Assembly: GCA_963677165.2 (NCBI GenBank) | Contig: CAXXSX010000002.1 | Span: 2,666,001-2,730,000, forward strand | Direction of reading: 5' to 3' | Origin: JAFGXT01 sp963677165 | Lineage (GTDB): Bacteria; Verrucomicrobiota; Lentisphaeria; Victivallales; SZUA-371 | Length of the DNA: 64,000 bases | Part shown: in pieces, positions 17,101 through 25,203 of the stretch | Layout of the letters: the number at the start of each line of letters is the position of its first letter | Numbering within the stretch: the first letter of the stretch is position 1 | Position numbers and translations under genes: made by a program | The notes under the pieces: generated by a model | What the model saw: the letters and a program-made list of their open reading frames with translations, nothing else | The model's database searches: none | Told to the model about the DNA's origin: nothing

Positions 17101-17349
17101 GGTGCCGTAAAACATGATTCCAGTAGGGCCACACTTGGGGGCTACTCCTTTCGGCAGTCCTTGGGTATCGGGTTTATCCATTCCGCTGCCTGATACCGGA
17201 AGAAAGCTATTAACCTCCATCGGATCAATCAGAGAAAAGCGGGTCCCGGGCTGGAGGTTGCTGAATAAGCTGTCCTCAGGCGGTGCCGCTATTGAAGCAG
17301 CCGTACAGGTAATCATTAATGCACAAAAGGTACTAAAACGTTGTAACAT
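14116..17349 (-). CDS. Large secreted clan GH-A glycosidase with an F5/8-type domain
   Basis: The 1077-residue protein has a signal peptide ending in AASIAA. The N-terminal part is beta-rich; residues about 300-385 look like a discoidin/F5-8C (CBM32-like) module (NITAIQWKGRDANNVRKV, then STNGKDF). A TIM barrel at about 470-840 carries ELGNEPN with the acid/base glutamate near residue 610 and WMTETGYD with the nucleophile near residue 746. This pairing fits GH39-like and related families of clan GH-A. The exact family and substrate are uncertain. It lies 12 bases downstream of the GH42 gene, with AAGGAG before its ATG, so both are one operon. A galactan or arabinogalactan target is likely from context. 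Confidence 0.8.
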   Translation of the reverse strand: MLQRFSTFCALMITCTAASIAAPPEDSLFSNLQPGTRFSLIDPMEVNSFLPVSGSGMDKPDTQGLPKGVAPKCGPTGIMFYGTGNKGYAKGTFKPDYPGISEITAMGAWIYLPENSNIKRIGFQIIDEQREGLFYLVPADWIGWKWVEVSMNSDKFEEAWPQKHNKKVDLPVRDASLVWFTHKKGKFSFGLDELCALTKSNPDKTYPEVRLIGNDNLPINSEYNGLLLLENPSDKDCNITVDLVFQQDSTNDNTPVPHPIYGKNISAEARSRTIVNGKKVADNTVVDGKTYTGYSSGWKKPVKSATQYIEFDNIRNITAIQWKGRDANNVRKVNISASTNGKDFTPVPGLQNLDFHKKWGLRELKLPAPFKAKVIKFDYIGKGDHRLAMPAEYYIYDGNTDEKMTIPNLGEKLAKKKLNITLPAGKYKLLPVSLPHKLTTGNYLLSAWISSGKYKKLINKHIFIEPKWLDDVSQSRFGLNGARPALTKLNRKLGIGWIRFENFKWLFTSSKPHQYSFTGKVKPWGLDFDRYMKTYRDAGLQVLPMMFLTPKWATIDKPEKFRGKYPLLPPKDPADYGEFAFQSVARYGSKTHPADKLKTDDKKSALNMINYFELGNEPNLNPRVGSKWPTWGAWAGTMSEFWEMFRYGAEAVKKADPNAKIVSPGWAGTDPADLDQMRTYTYKDGKHPIDFIDVISVHYYSGRVPPEIAMGDANNSKDNGVKFEKLLKRLKNWRDRHRPNAQIWMTETGYDTGGPIGTSEFTQAARLPRIVMLCLANGVDKIFVYRESGSTPTRHAAAGVLRNDFSVRPSWYTYATMIRQMDKIKAGVKLPYKDQNVRLQTWERNGEPVLTAWTITGTAKLNLELGPAIVTDAFGYQKKVNSTRELTLDEYPKYISGFKATSNFKQLCAHAEKQEKQREAQDKAAAKREVYLFSFGDSSTTLSEYIGRMRIYSTVKQDTLYTPKTGYGFVGKPAYKKAVKNWKRDQRCKTGLECVKDNIFKIDLKNGKYKVICEVDPGWKKVADLELKGVKNAPVKLHYTKNKTLDTVQVEVTNGFMTISCQDKFIIYWMKIEKLSD

Positions 17350-17361
17350 AATAGAAACTCC

Positions 17362-19353
17362 TTAATTTTCCGGCCTTATTATTCTATACTCATAAGGTTC
17401 CAGGAGGATTTGCCCGGACTGATATTTCTTTCCGGTTATAAGATCGGAACAAATTCCGTTTATTTTTATACTGCCTCCCTGACCATTCATGTTTACCAGG
17501 AAATAAAATAATCCGTTGGAATCAAGACGTGGGATTGCTTCAGTTCCCGGAGATACTTCCGGTTTATCTATTCCGTTTGTGTATCGGAAAATCAGTCGTT
17601 TCAGCATTTCGCGTCCGGTTTCTCCTTCCGGCATGGAGCCCAGCATGACAATTTTTCCCTTGCCAACGCTGTGCTCGGTAAGAAAAACTTTGCCGGGACA
17701 GCGTCCATTGCATACCTTGCCAACCGCTTCCGCTCCATCTAATTCAAAGAACGAGCTCCAGAGTGACAGCGGAGCTTCGATCCCAAGAGCTTCCCCGGTT
17801 TCTTCCGAGTTGGTTGGAGAAAACATGAAAGCGGTTTTTATTCCGGCGAATTGTTCCAGCCTTGAACCGAGACCGGCATCCGTATGGGCTGTGTGTTCGA
17901 AGGTGCGTCCGCCGCTGAGCGGACCGATGATCCAAGTCCCGCCGTTGCGGACAAACTTTTCTGCTTTATCCTGCAACTGTTCTGCGATATACGGCAGAAA
18001 TGGAGTCATGATCACTTTGTAGCTGTCCAGGGGATTATCTTCCAGCAGCAGGTCGCGGTGGAAACCGGTTTCCGCTACTATGCGGTACCAGTCGCTCATC
18101 AGTTCCAAATAGTCGAGACCTTCAATCGGTTCGGTCAGGAAGAATGCCCGGGCCATGTCGGAATAAATGATGCCGATATCAGCCTGAGCAGGGCGGCTGG
18201 ACTTAAGTACCGGTGAAATTTTATCAAGGGTGCGTCCGACTTCTTTTACGTCGTCATATCCGGTATGTGGAGTGCCCCATGACGTAATGATTGCGCCGTG
18301 GGGCATTTCTACGCCTGAGTGCTGCTGGCGCCATAGCCAGTAGCAAAAGGCTTCTGCCCCAGAAGCATATGCCGCTACGGCCTCCGCTGCCAGATAACGG
18401 TGGCGATGCGTCCGACGGTAGCCGAAGATACAGCCGTTGTGCGACGGACTGGTTTCCATTACCCAGAATGGAACGTCCGGTTTTATATTGCGCCATAGGT
18501 CGTAATTCATCATCATGCCGTGATAGTTATCGCAGTCGTGATAATCATCAAATGAGGCGAAATCAAGTTCTTTACACTGTTGGTTATGATCAATATAATG
18601 TCTTAGGTTGCTGTTGTGGGTGATTGGAGCCGATGAGTACTTTCGGATTACTTTAATTTGTTCGCTTTGAAATTCGCAGATGGCTTCGCGATGAAAGCGA
18701 CGAAACGCCGTAGACAGCGATGGATTGTGCGCAAAGGGAGTCGTCAGCGGAACCGGTATTTGTTCGAAGTTTTGATATGTTTGGCTCCATAGCGCGTTTC
18801 CCCAGGAGTCATTTAATGATGAAATATTTCCGTAATTTTTTTTGAGCCAGACATGCCATAGATCCCGGCAGGTATCACAGTGGCACTCCGAGACATGTCC
18901 CTTGAATTCATTATCGATCTGCCAGGCAATCAAGCCTGGATGACCGGACAGTTTTTTCGCAATGGCTTCGACAATTACTGCCGTTCGTTCGCGAAAGTAG
19001 CCATTGTTTGTGCAGATGTGTTGTCGAGCCCCGTGATTCATCCGTTCACCTTTTTCGTTGACGTGCAGTCTTTCGGGATGCCCGTGAGTCAACCAGACCG
19101 GCGGCGTGGGGGTAGGCGTGCAAAATACGGTGGAGATTCCCGCCTGATGTAGCATGTCCATTGTTTCAATAAAAAAATCCAGCGAAATCATATCCGGTTC
19201 AGGTTCCATTGTTGACCAGGCAAACTCGCCCATTCGAACCACGTTGATATTGAGTTCCTTCATTTGCTGTATATCCCGGACTCTTTCTGCCGGTGACCAT
19301 AATTCCGGATAGTACGCTGCTCCGTGATAGAATTTTTTTGTATTTCTGTTCAT
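17362..19353 (-). CDS. GH42 beta-galactosidase
   Basis: The protein is 663 residues from the ATG at 19353; an upstream TTG at 19383 is possible but less likely. The GH42 barrel is clear: HGAAYYPELW, VVRMGEFAWSTMEP, WQIDNEF with the acid/base glutamate near residue 147, and FWVMETSPS with the nucleophile near residue 299. The cysteines in ECHCDTC around residue 155 match the zinc cluster of this family. No signal peptide is seen, so it acts in the cytoplasm on imported beta-galactosides. It leads the operon with the GH-A glycosidase and is driven by a promoter carrying a LacI-type operator. Confidence 0.93.
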   Translation of the reverse strand: MNRNTKKFYHGAAYYPELWSPAERVRDIQQMKELNINVVRMGEFAWSTMEPEPDMISLDFFIETMDMLHQAGISTVFCTPTPTPPVWLTHGHPERLHVNEKGERMNHGARQHICTNNGYFRERTAVIVEAIAKKLSGHPGLIAWQIDNEFKGHVSECHCDTCRDLWHVWLKKNYGNISSLNDSWGNALWSQTYQNFEQIPVPLTTPFAHNPSLSTAFRRFHREAICEFQSEQIKVIRKYSSAPITHNSNLRHYIDHNQQCKELDFASFDDYHDCDNYHGMMMNYDLWRNIKPDVPFWVMETSPSHNGCIFGYRRTHRHRYLAAEAVAAYASGAEAFCYWLWRQQHSGVEMPHGAIITSWGTPHTGYDDVKEVGRTLDKISPVLKSSRPAQADIGIIYSDMARAFFLTEPIEGLDYLELMSDWYRIVAETGFHRDLLLEDNPLDSYKVIMTPFLPYIAEQLQDKAEKFVRNGGTWIIGPLSGGRTFEHTAHTDAGLGSRLEQFAGIKTAFMFSPTNSEETGEALGIEAPLSLWSSFFELDGAEAVGKVCNGRCPGKVFLTEHSVGKGKIVMLGSMPEGETGREMLKRLIFRYTNGIDKPEVSPGTEAIPRLDSNGLFYFLVNMNGQGGSIKINGICSDLITGKKYQSGQILLEPYEYRIIRPEN

Positions 19354-19515
19354 AATTAAAGGCTCGTTTCGCGTTACAGTCAATTGTTATATGCAATAAA
19401 TAGCGCATTTGCACTTTTTGTTCAACTTAATCTTAAAGAGATATCTGTAAAATTCCATAAATACTTATATGCTTTCTTTAATCAATTGTACATGGTTCTT
19501 TGTAATTTAAATAAT

Positions 19516-19529
19516 CGTTATCGCTCACG
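19516..19529 (-). promoter_or_regulatory. LacI-type operator 1 (GH42 operon)
   Basis: Read leftward this is CGTGAGCGATAACG, a 14-base near-palindrome centred on CG. It lies 6 bases past the -10 of the GH42 promoter, over the expected start point. It belongs to a set of five sites in the window. Confidence 0.7.
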
Positions 19530-19535
19530 GTAATT

Positions 19536-19563
19536 AATATAACAATGACTGGAGGTAAGTCAA
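19536..19563 (-). promoter_or_regulatory. Promoter of the GH42 operon
   Basis: On the minus strand TTGACT (19563-19558) and TATATT (19541-19536) are 16 bases apart. Operator 1 follows directly, so the arrangement is that of a repressed promoter. The mRNA leader would be about 170 bases. Confidence 0.6.
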
Positions 19564-19685
19564 GAGGTTGTTTGTGGATGAATCTCTTGAAAGTGAAAAT
19601 TAATACTGTATTTGAACCTGTTGTTTGTGCTTGAGATTGTTTTTTTATGTTGAAAAAATATTTCTATGAAATTTATGAGAAAATG

Positions 19686-19714
19686 TTGCAATGTTGGAAA
19701 GTATATATTATAAT
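19686..19714 (+). promoter_or_regulatory. Promoter of the GH-A/CBM9-like gene
   Basis: TTGCAA (19686-19691) and TATAAT (19709-19714) are 17 bases apart. Operator 2 begins 6 bases downstream, over the start point. Confidence 0.7.
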
Positions 19715-19719
19715 ACTAT

Positions 19720-19733
19720 CGTGAGCGTTAACG
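19720..19733 (+). promoter_or_regulatory. LacI-type operator 2 (GH-A/CBM9-like gene)
   Basis: CGTGAGCGTTAACG, centred on CG, lies just after TATAAT. The placement over +1 predicts repression. It is 190 bases from operator 1, which serves the divergent operon. Confidence 0.75.
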
Positions 19734-19764
19734 AAAATATATTGATTAAATGGTGGTGTTCGTT

Positions 19765-22700
19765 ATGGAAAAACTTTTTGTCAGCTTGTTTGTTGCTGCT
19801 TGTGTAGTGCCAATGTTTAATATTTATGCTGAAACCGTTCCGGTTGATGTCAAGCTAATCAAGCCGGCAGACTGGAAACCGTCTTCTTGGAATACAGCTA
19901 AGGCCCGAATGATGCTGATCCATCGTGATGGAGCGGAAAAAGCTTTGATGTACACTGTAGACTTCTCAGGAAAAGGTTTCGAGTATTTTACCATGGAACC
20001 GGCAATAAATATGAAAGGTTCCTGCAGTAAAATAACCTTTCGATCTGGAATTCTCAAGAAAGGCTACTCTTTTGCGTTGAAATTTATTGACGGCAAAGGA
20101 AAAAGTAAAATTGGCAAAGAAAAGCTTGAGTACAAAATCAAGCAAAAGCCTGATGTCTGGAAGGAGCATTTGTTTATGGTTCCGGAGGACTGGCCGAAAC
20201 CGGTTCGCTTTACCGGGATTGTCGCTCATAACTGGATGACTCAGAAGATTAAGGCTGAGGCTGCTATTGTATTGTCTGATTTTACCATAACTTCCAGGCT
20301 TGCACCCGGGGATATTGGCAGTGGTACGGAGATAACTGTATCGACGGGGCGTCCCAGGAACTTGTTCTTTAAATTAAAGAAAATTCTGTATAAAGTTACG
20401 CTACGTAACTGGCTGGGGCGTGAACAGGCCGGAAAAATGAGCTGGCAGATCAGTGATGAGGTCGGGCGTGTTTTGAGAAAAGGTAGCAAGCAGATTACTC
20501 TAAATGATGTGCTTGAGGAGAAGGTTGCGTGTTTGATTGATCGGTATGGAATCTATCATTTAAAGATTATAGTCAGCATGGACGGCAAGGCTCCGATTGA
20601 AAAGAACAGTCGTTTTGCGGTTATTCGTTCGCCGAACAAGCTGACCGAACAACAGAAATTCGATTCACCCTATGGAATCAATATTCATGGCGGTCGTAAA
20701 GGGGTTGCGTATAAGTCTATCGCGAAGCTTGGTTTTAACTGGATTCGTGATTATGCGTACAGCTATGAATGGGTCGTTCGTGCCAAAGGAAAAGGGGATT
20801 ATGCCGGATGGCCTTTTTATCCGGTGATGGATAAGAGAATTCAAGCGTCCGGTCTGAATCTTCTTGTTTGTTTTAATGGGTTGCTTCGTCAGGAGTTGGG
20901 CGAGAAGAAAATCCTTGCTCCTTCAACCAGGGTTAAGGGAGAATTAATTCAGTTTATGGCGGCTTATCCTCATTATCCGGCATGGGAAGTCGGGAATGAG
21001 TATGAGCTGAAAAACTCTGCTGCGGAAGAGGCGCGCGGCTGGTCCAGCTATCGTGCTTATCATCGTGAGTTTGGCAGTGGGGTTAAATATATATTGCCAA
21101 AGGCTCTGGCTGTAGAGCAGGGAAATGCCGGGGTTTATCCGGACCGGGTTAGAGCGAATATTGCAAGTGGGGCGTTTGATAATATTGATGTTGTAAATGT
21201 TCATTTTTATTGTGGTATACAACCGCCGGAGATTAATCGCCGCAACGCGAATGGACATGGAGATTTTAACGCGGCCGGAGCGGTGCCAATGTTGTTGTAT
21301 GATTTATTGCGTAATATGGTCAGGGCTGCTGACAGTGATGGTAAGGATCGTCAGGTATGGACTACTGAATTCGGCTGGGATACGCTTGCGGGTAAGATTG
21401 TGTCGGAGTATGAGCAGGCGGCATATCTTCAGCGAGGATATACGTTGCAGCTAATGGCGGGGGTAGACAAGGCATTCTGGTATTGGAATATGGATACGAA
21501 AAAGCCGCCAAAGGTATTTTTTGACGGGTGTGGAATATTTGATCCCCGGGACGAGCCTAAGCCGGCGGCTGTCGCGGCATCGGCGATGTTTGGTTTGCTT
21601 GAAAAGCCGAAACCGGTTGGAACCTTTAATTTTGGACCAAATACTCAGGGGTATGTGTTTAAGGATCGTGACCGGTATGTGGCTGTTGCGTTTGTGGTGA
21701 ATAAAGAGATTTCGACCAGTAAAAAAGTGGAATTTTCGGGAGGGGAACTATTCGATATGTTTGGTAATCGTCTTTCCAGACGCGAAGTGAGGCTTGGAAT
21801 TGCGCCGGTGTGGAATGTGGGAATAACCGAAAAATCTCCGGCGTTCCTGCAGGCGGCTTACGGCATTTACTCAAACTATTTTAATCCGGTTTGTGCCGGA
21901 GATACCGGTGAGATTGTGCTTGAGATCAATAATAATCGTTCTACCGATATTCAAGCTTCATGTACGGTGAAGACTCCATCTGGTTGGCAAATCGGAAAGA
22001 TTGGTGAAATTAATGTTGCTTCCGGCGAGAATAAAAAGTTGCCCGTTAGATATGTTGTTGATCCCAGAGCGAAAAATGCCATTAAGTCTGTCGATGTTGT
22101 GATTGATGACGGTAAAGTCAGAAAAATTATGAAAGTTGATTTTGATATCACGAGTGCCGCTGCTGTTAAGGTTGCGGCGCTGTCTGGCGCTCCCGGAAAA
22201 GCAAAGCTGGAAGTTACGCTGATTAATAATTCAAGGCAGCGGGGGGCATATGTAGTGAAACCTGAAGTGCCCGCATCCTGGAAGGTTTCTCCGGCTGAAA
22301 TCAAAGTTGATAATTTGTCCGGCAAGCAGAAGCGCAAGATTGTTTTTGATATAAACTGGAATACAAAGTGGACAGATAAAGATGTTGCAATTGTGAAGAT
22401 TGTCGGTATTTCCGGTGAAGAGGTTGCTGCTGGGAATATTATCCCGGGAACAATTTCAATTCCGCGCGTATCCAATGTTAAATATGACGGTGATTTTAGT
22501 GACTGGCCCATTGCCGCAAAGCTGCCTGCGTGGGTTTTGGGGGCGACAAAGGTTGGAGCTGCAGCAGAGGTCTATCTTGGATATTCTGTGGAAGGAATTG
22601 TTTTTGCGGCAAAAGTCTTTGATGCAAAATGTGTTGACAATGATCCTAAGTGGTTTTGGGAACAGGACGCGATTGAGATATTTGTAGATACTGCTGCCAA

Positions 22701-23058
22701 TAAATCGGATCGAAAGGAGTATGCTTCTACTGATCATCATTTCTGGGTGTGTCCTCAATTCAAAAGAAATAGTGTGTACCTTGGGCGCTGGAAGCGTAAC
22801 AAGGAGATACTAAAAACAGAATACGGTATTTCGACACAAGGATTCAGTCGTAAGACGGATCAGGGATATGTAATAGAAGGTCTGATTCCGGCGAGCAAAC
22901 TGAAAGGCTTTAAGCCGTCCGCCGGAACGAAGATTGGTATGAATTTTAATATTACGGTTCAGAACGATGATGGGAATTTTGAGATATTTTGGTCAAAGCC
23001 TAAAAGTGTAAATATAGCGGTTAAACCGGCAGCCTGGGGGACTGTTCTGTTTAAATAG
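19765..23058 (+). CDS. Large secreted clan GH-A glycosidase with C-terminal CBM9-like domain
   Basis: From the ATG at 19765 (GGTGGT upstream; an ATG at 19750 adds five residues) the protein is 1097 residues with a signal peptide (FVSLFVAACVVPMFNIYA). A TIM barrel from about 300 to 650 holds WEVGNEYEL (acid/base glutamate near 410) and VWTTEFGWD (nucleophile near 534). Two Ig-like domains follow, GDTGEIVLEINNN and GAPGKAKLEVTLINN, of the NEW3 type that often links modules. The last 190 residues (YDGDFSDWPI, then DAIEIFVDT) resemble a CBM9-like or DOMON-related carbohydrate-binding domain. It acts outside the cytoplasm on a polysaccharide not identified here. Its operator puts it in the LacI regulon of this region. 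Confidence 0.82.
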   Translation: MEKLFVSLFVAACVVPMFNIYAETVPVDVKLIKPADWKPSSWNTAKARMMLIHRDGAEKALMYTVDFSGKGFEYFTMEPAINMKGSCSKITFRSGILKKGYSFALKFIDGKGKSKIGKEKLEYKIKQKPDVWKEHLFMVPEDWPKPVRFTGIVAHNWMTQKIKAEAAIVLSDFTITSRLAPGDIGSGTEITVSTGRPRNLFFKLKKILYKVTLRNWLGREQAGKMSWQISDEVGRVLRKGSKQITLNDVLEEKVACLIDRYGIYHLKIIVSMDGKAPIEKNSRFAVIRSPNKLTEQQKFDSPYGINIHGGRKGVAYKSIAKLGFNWIRDYAYSYEWVVRAKGKGDYAGWPFYPVMDKRIQASGLNLLVCFNGLLRQELGEKKILAPSTRVKGELIQFMAAYPHYPAWEVGNEYELKNSAAEEARGWSSYRAYHREFGSGVKYILPKALAVEQGNAGVYPDRVRANIASGAFDNIDVVNVHFYCGIQPPEINRRNANGHGDFNAAGAVPMLLYDLLRNMVRAADSDGKDRQVWTTEFGWDTLAGKIVSEYEQAAYLQRGYTLQLMAGVDKAFWYWNMDTKKPPKVFFDGCGIFDPRDEPKPAAVAASAMFGLLEKPKPVGTFNFGPNTQGYVFKDRDRYVAVAFVVNKEISTSKKVEFSGGELFDMFGNRLSRREVRLGIAPVWNVGITEKSPAFLQAAYGIYSNYFNPVCAGDTGEIVLEINNNRSTDIQASCTVKTPSGWQIGKIGEINVASGENKKLPVRYVVDPRAKNAIKSVDVVIDDGKVRKIMKVDFDITSAAAVKVAALSGAPGKAKLEVTLINNSRQRGAYVVKPEVPASWKVSPAEIKVDNLSGKQKRKIVFDINWNTKWTDKDVAIVKIVGISGEEVAAGNIIPGTISIPRVSNVKYDGDFSDWPIAAKLPAWVLGATKVGAAAEVYLGYSVEGIVFAAKVFDAKCVDNDPKWFWEQDAIEIFVDTAANKSDRKEYASTDHHFWVCPQFKRNSVYLGRWKRNKEILKTEYGISTQGFSRKTDQGYVIEGLIPASKLKGFKPSAGTKIGMNFNITVQNDDGNFEIFWSKPKSVNIAVKPAAWGTVLFK

Positions 23059-23101
23059 ATTTTGTAGTGTGTTAAGCTGGATGTTTTTATTTGCTTGTTT
23101 G

Positions 23102-23115
23102 CGTGAGCGTTCACG
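23102..23115 (+). promoter_or_regulatory. LacI-type operator 3 (first prepilin gene)
   Basis: CGTGAGCGTTCACG is a perfect palindrome except for its central and fifth-position bases. It ends one base before the -35 of the following promoter. This upstream position differs from operators 1 and 2. Confidence 0.75.
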
Positions 23116-23116
23116 C

Positions 23117-23145
23117 TTGACATTTCTGTCGTCATCATTTATAAT
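23117..23145 (+). promoter_or_regulatory. Consensus promoter of the first prepilin gene
   Basis: TTGACA (23117-23122) and TATAAT (23140-23145) are exactly 17 bases apart, a full sigma-70 consensus. The start codon is at 23182. Confidence 0.85.
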
Positions 23146-23181
23146 TGAAATGTGAAGGACATTTAGAACAAAGGAAGAAAG

Positions 23182-24027
23182 ATGAAAGAACGTAAGATTG
23201 AAGGCAAAAGAACTTTACGCTCAATTGAAAATTTCACACTCATAGAGCTACTGGTTGTGATCGCTATTATTGCAATTCTGGCTTCGATGCTGCTTCCGGC
23301 TCTTGGAAGGGCTCGTGATGTGGCAAAGCAAATCAGCTGTGTTAACAATATGAAGCAGCAAGGCACGGCGATAAGTACTTATACTTCAGATAATAATGGT
23401 TACCTAATGGTTTATCATCCTGCTGCGGGATTGAACGAATGGGGGTGCCAGGCGTTAGCGTATGAATTGTTGATGGCTCCATATGTCGGAATTCCCAATA
23501 AGGAGCTGGATGGGCATATCACCGGGGCAAAGGTATTTATCTGCCCTGCTTCTCCGATTGCTTATGATGCGGCGTCTGGATATTATCATCATTTAAGCAA
23601 TAGCAATACTACTACTAACGCGTATCAGTCAGGGCTGTATTATGCGTATAATGATTATTGTGCTTTTGTGAAAGGGGATGATAGTTGTTCTGAGGCAGCG
23701 AGAGGGCTAAAGATCTCGAATTACACCAGGGCAAGTCAGACGCCGTTGGAACTTTGTTCCAGAAAAGATTCTGCTGCATGGCCGCTTCCACGAATTAGTG
23801 ATGGTCAAGTGACCAATAATACGCTTGTTGGAGCTAGCTGGCACAATAAAGGTGGTTTTGGGCCCCGTCCGACGGTGTTTGTTGATGGTCATGCCACGGT
23901 TTTGCATAGCGCTGATTATATTAATCATGGAAGCAAGAAAATTCTTTATGGCGAATCAGGAAGTCCTTATTTTCTAAAAACTGGAAAATATAGTACCCCT
24001 TATAATTTCTGGATTAAAGAATATTAG
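23182..24027 (+). CDS. Prepilin-like protein (type IV pilin N-terminus, DGH tail)
   Basis: The 281-residue protein starts with a charged leader of about 17 residues and the prepilin motif NFTLIELLVVIAIIAIL, with the conserved glutamate five residues after the cleavage site. The hydrophobic helix is followed by MLLPALGRARDVAKQISC, standard for these PVC-group proteins. The rest is a globular domain ending near TVFVDGHATVL. Such proteins are cut by prepilin peptidase and assembled as pseudopilins or pili; individual roles are mostly unknown. It has its own consensus promoter and a LacI-type operator, which ties it to the neighbouring glycosidases. AAGGAAGAAAG precedes the ATG. Confidence 0.88.
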   Translation: MKERKIEGKRTLRSIENFTLIELLVVIAIIAILASMLLPALGRARDVAKQISCVNNMKQQGTAISTYTSDNNGYLMVYHPAAGLNEWGCQALAYELLMAPYVGIPNKELDGHITGAKVFICPASPIAYDAASGYYHHLSNSNTTTNAYQSGLYYAYNDYCAFVKGDDSCSEAARGLKISNYTRASQTPLELCSRKDSAAWPLPRISDGQVTNNTLVGASWHNKGGFGPRPTVFVDGHATVLHSADYINHGSKKILYGESGSPYFLKTGKYSTPYNFWIKEY

Positions 24028-24172
24028 TCGTTTGTTTTATAAGTCAATTATTTTTAGGAGGTTTTATATTGAGAATAGTGGCAATTTGCACATGAATGGA
24101 GTGCTCTTTGAGCATTTAACTGCTTGATAAGAAAATAATTAAAAGTCATTTTTTGCATAATTCTAATAAAAA

Positions 24173-24186
24173 TGTGATCGTTCACG
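24173..24186 (+). promoter_or_regulatory. LacI-type operator 4 (second prepilin gene)
   Basis: TGTGATCGTTCACG differs from operator 3 at two bases. As with operator 3, it ends one base before the -35. Confidence 0.65.
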
Positions 24187-24187
24187 G

Positions 24188-24216
24188 TTGACATTCTGCC
24201 GAGGTGGGTCTATACT
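24188..24216 (+). promoter_or_regulatory. Promoter of the second prepilin gene
   Basis: TTGACA (24188-24193) and TATACT (24211-24216) are 17 bases apart. The geometry relative to the operator is the same as at the first prepilin gene. Confidence 0.8.
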
Positions 24217-24290
24217 CTGCACTTCGTAAAAGGCTGATGGATTTGCTATTGGTTCAAAATTGAATTATTGAAAATGGTTTAAAAGTGTTT

Positions 24291-25124
24291 ATGTATAAGC
24301 GGTTTACTCTTATTGAACTCCTTGTTGTTATAGCGATTATCGCTATACTCGCATCAATGTTACTTCCGGCCCTGGGTCGCGCCCGTGAAGTGGCAAGAGA
24401 AATTAGTTGTATTAATAACCTTAAGCAGCAAGGTACTGCGGTTGCAATGTATGTAGGTGACAATAAAGGCTACCTTACTGTATTGGATACAAAAAATACC
24501 GGTGATTATAATACGTATGGTTGTGACTCGCTTGGTTATGAGCTTTTGTTGGCACCTTATGTAGGTGTTGCTGAGAAGGAGTATGATCCGGATTTAAGTT
24601 CAAGTGAAAAATATTCACTGTTTACTGGAGCCGGGATTTTTATGTGTAATGCATCGCCTATTTCCTTTAATAAGGGAAAGGGGAAATATGTACATATTAG
24701 TGATGACTCTGTCCATAAAAATGCGTATCAGTCTGGTTTGCTTTTTGCATATAAGAGTTTCATTAAGGGAAATGCGTTGGCAAAGCGAGGTCTTAAAATG
24801 CCCTTGTATTCCAGACCCTCTCAGGTGCCTCAGCAATTTTGTTCGAGATTAAAATCTCCTGTCTGGCCTTTGCCTAAGTATAGTGGAGGGGAGCCGAGTA
24901 ACATGGATACCGAGTGTGCTTCCAGTTGGCATAAGAAAAGTGGCTATGGGCATCGTCCTACTGTATTTCTTGACGGGCATGCAGCTGCATTGAAAAGACC
25001 AGAATACATTCAGCATGGTAGAACTGATATTATGACTGGACAGTTTGGGAGTTCGTATTATTTGGAAAATGGTAAGCCCTCACACCCATGGAAGCCTTAC
25101 GATTTCTGGATAGAGGAGAATTAA
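24291..25124 (+). CDS. Prepilin-like protein, paralogue of the preceding one
   Basis: From the ATG at 24291 (a GTG two codons earlier is possible) the protein is 277 residues. The leader is very short (MYKR) before FTLIELLVVIAIIAIL. The globular domain follows that of the upstream paralogue: NKGYLTV, GCDSLGYELLLAPYVG, NAYQSGLLFAYK, SWHKKSGYGHRPTVFLDGHA. The two thus arose by duplication. The ribosome binding site is weak. It shares operator and promoter geometry with its paralogue, so both pilins are probably made with the nearby hydrolases. The gene ends 79 bases before the LacI regulator. Confidence 0.86.
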   Translation: MYKRFTLIELLVVIAIIAILASMLLPALGRAREVAREISCINNLKQQGTAVAMYVGDNKGYLTVLDTKNTGDYNTYGCDSLGYELLLAPYVGVAEKEYDPDLSSSEKYSLFTGAGIFMCNASPISFNKGKGKYVHISDDSVHKNAYQSGLLFAYKSFIKGNALAKRGLKMPLYSRPSQVPQQFCSRLKSPVWPLPKYSGGEPSNMDTECASSWHKKSGYGHRPTVFLDGHAAALKRPEYIQHGRTDIMTGQFGSSYYLENGKPSHPWKPYDFWIEEN

Positions 25125-25203
25125 GTTGCCAGTCTATTGTAACTTGTATTCTGGGGATTGTTGTAATAAATTATTGAGTTATGTATAAACTGTATGGATT
25201 TTT

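Larger units (their letters stand above)
24028..24290. other. Intergenic stretch with promoter and operator of the second prepilin gene
   Basis: This stretch separates two prepilin genes. Operator 4 and a near-consensus promoter lie at 24173-24216. Upstream of them there is no clear terminator and no gene. Confidence 0.6.

Noticed and set aside
19353..19383. TTG start extending the GH42 protein by 10 residues
   Set aside because: The extra residues do not fit the family N-terminus, while the ATG at 19353 begins just before HGAAYYPELW.
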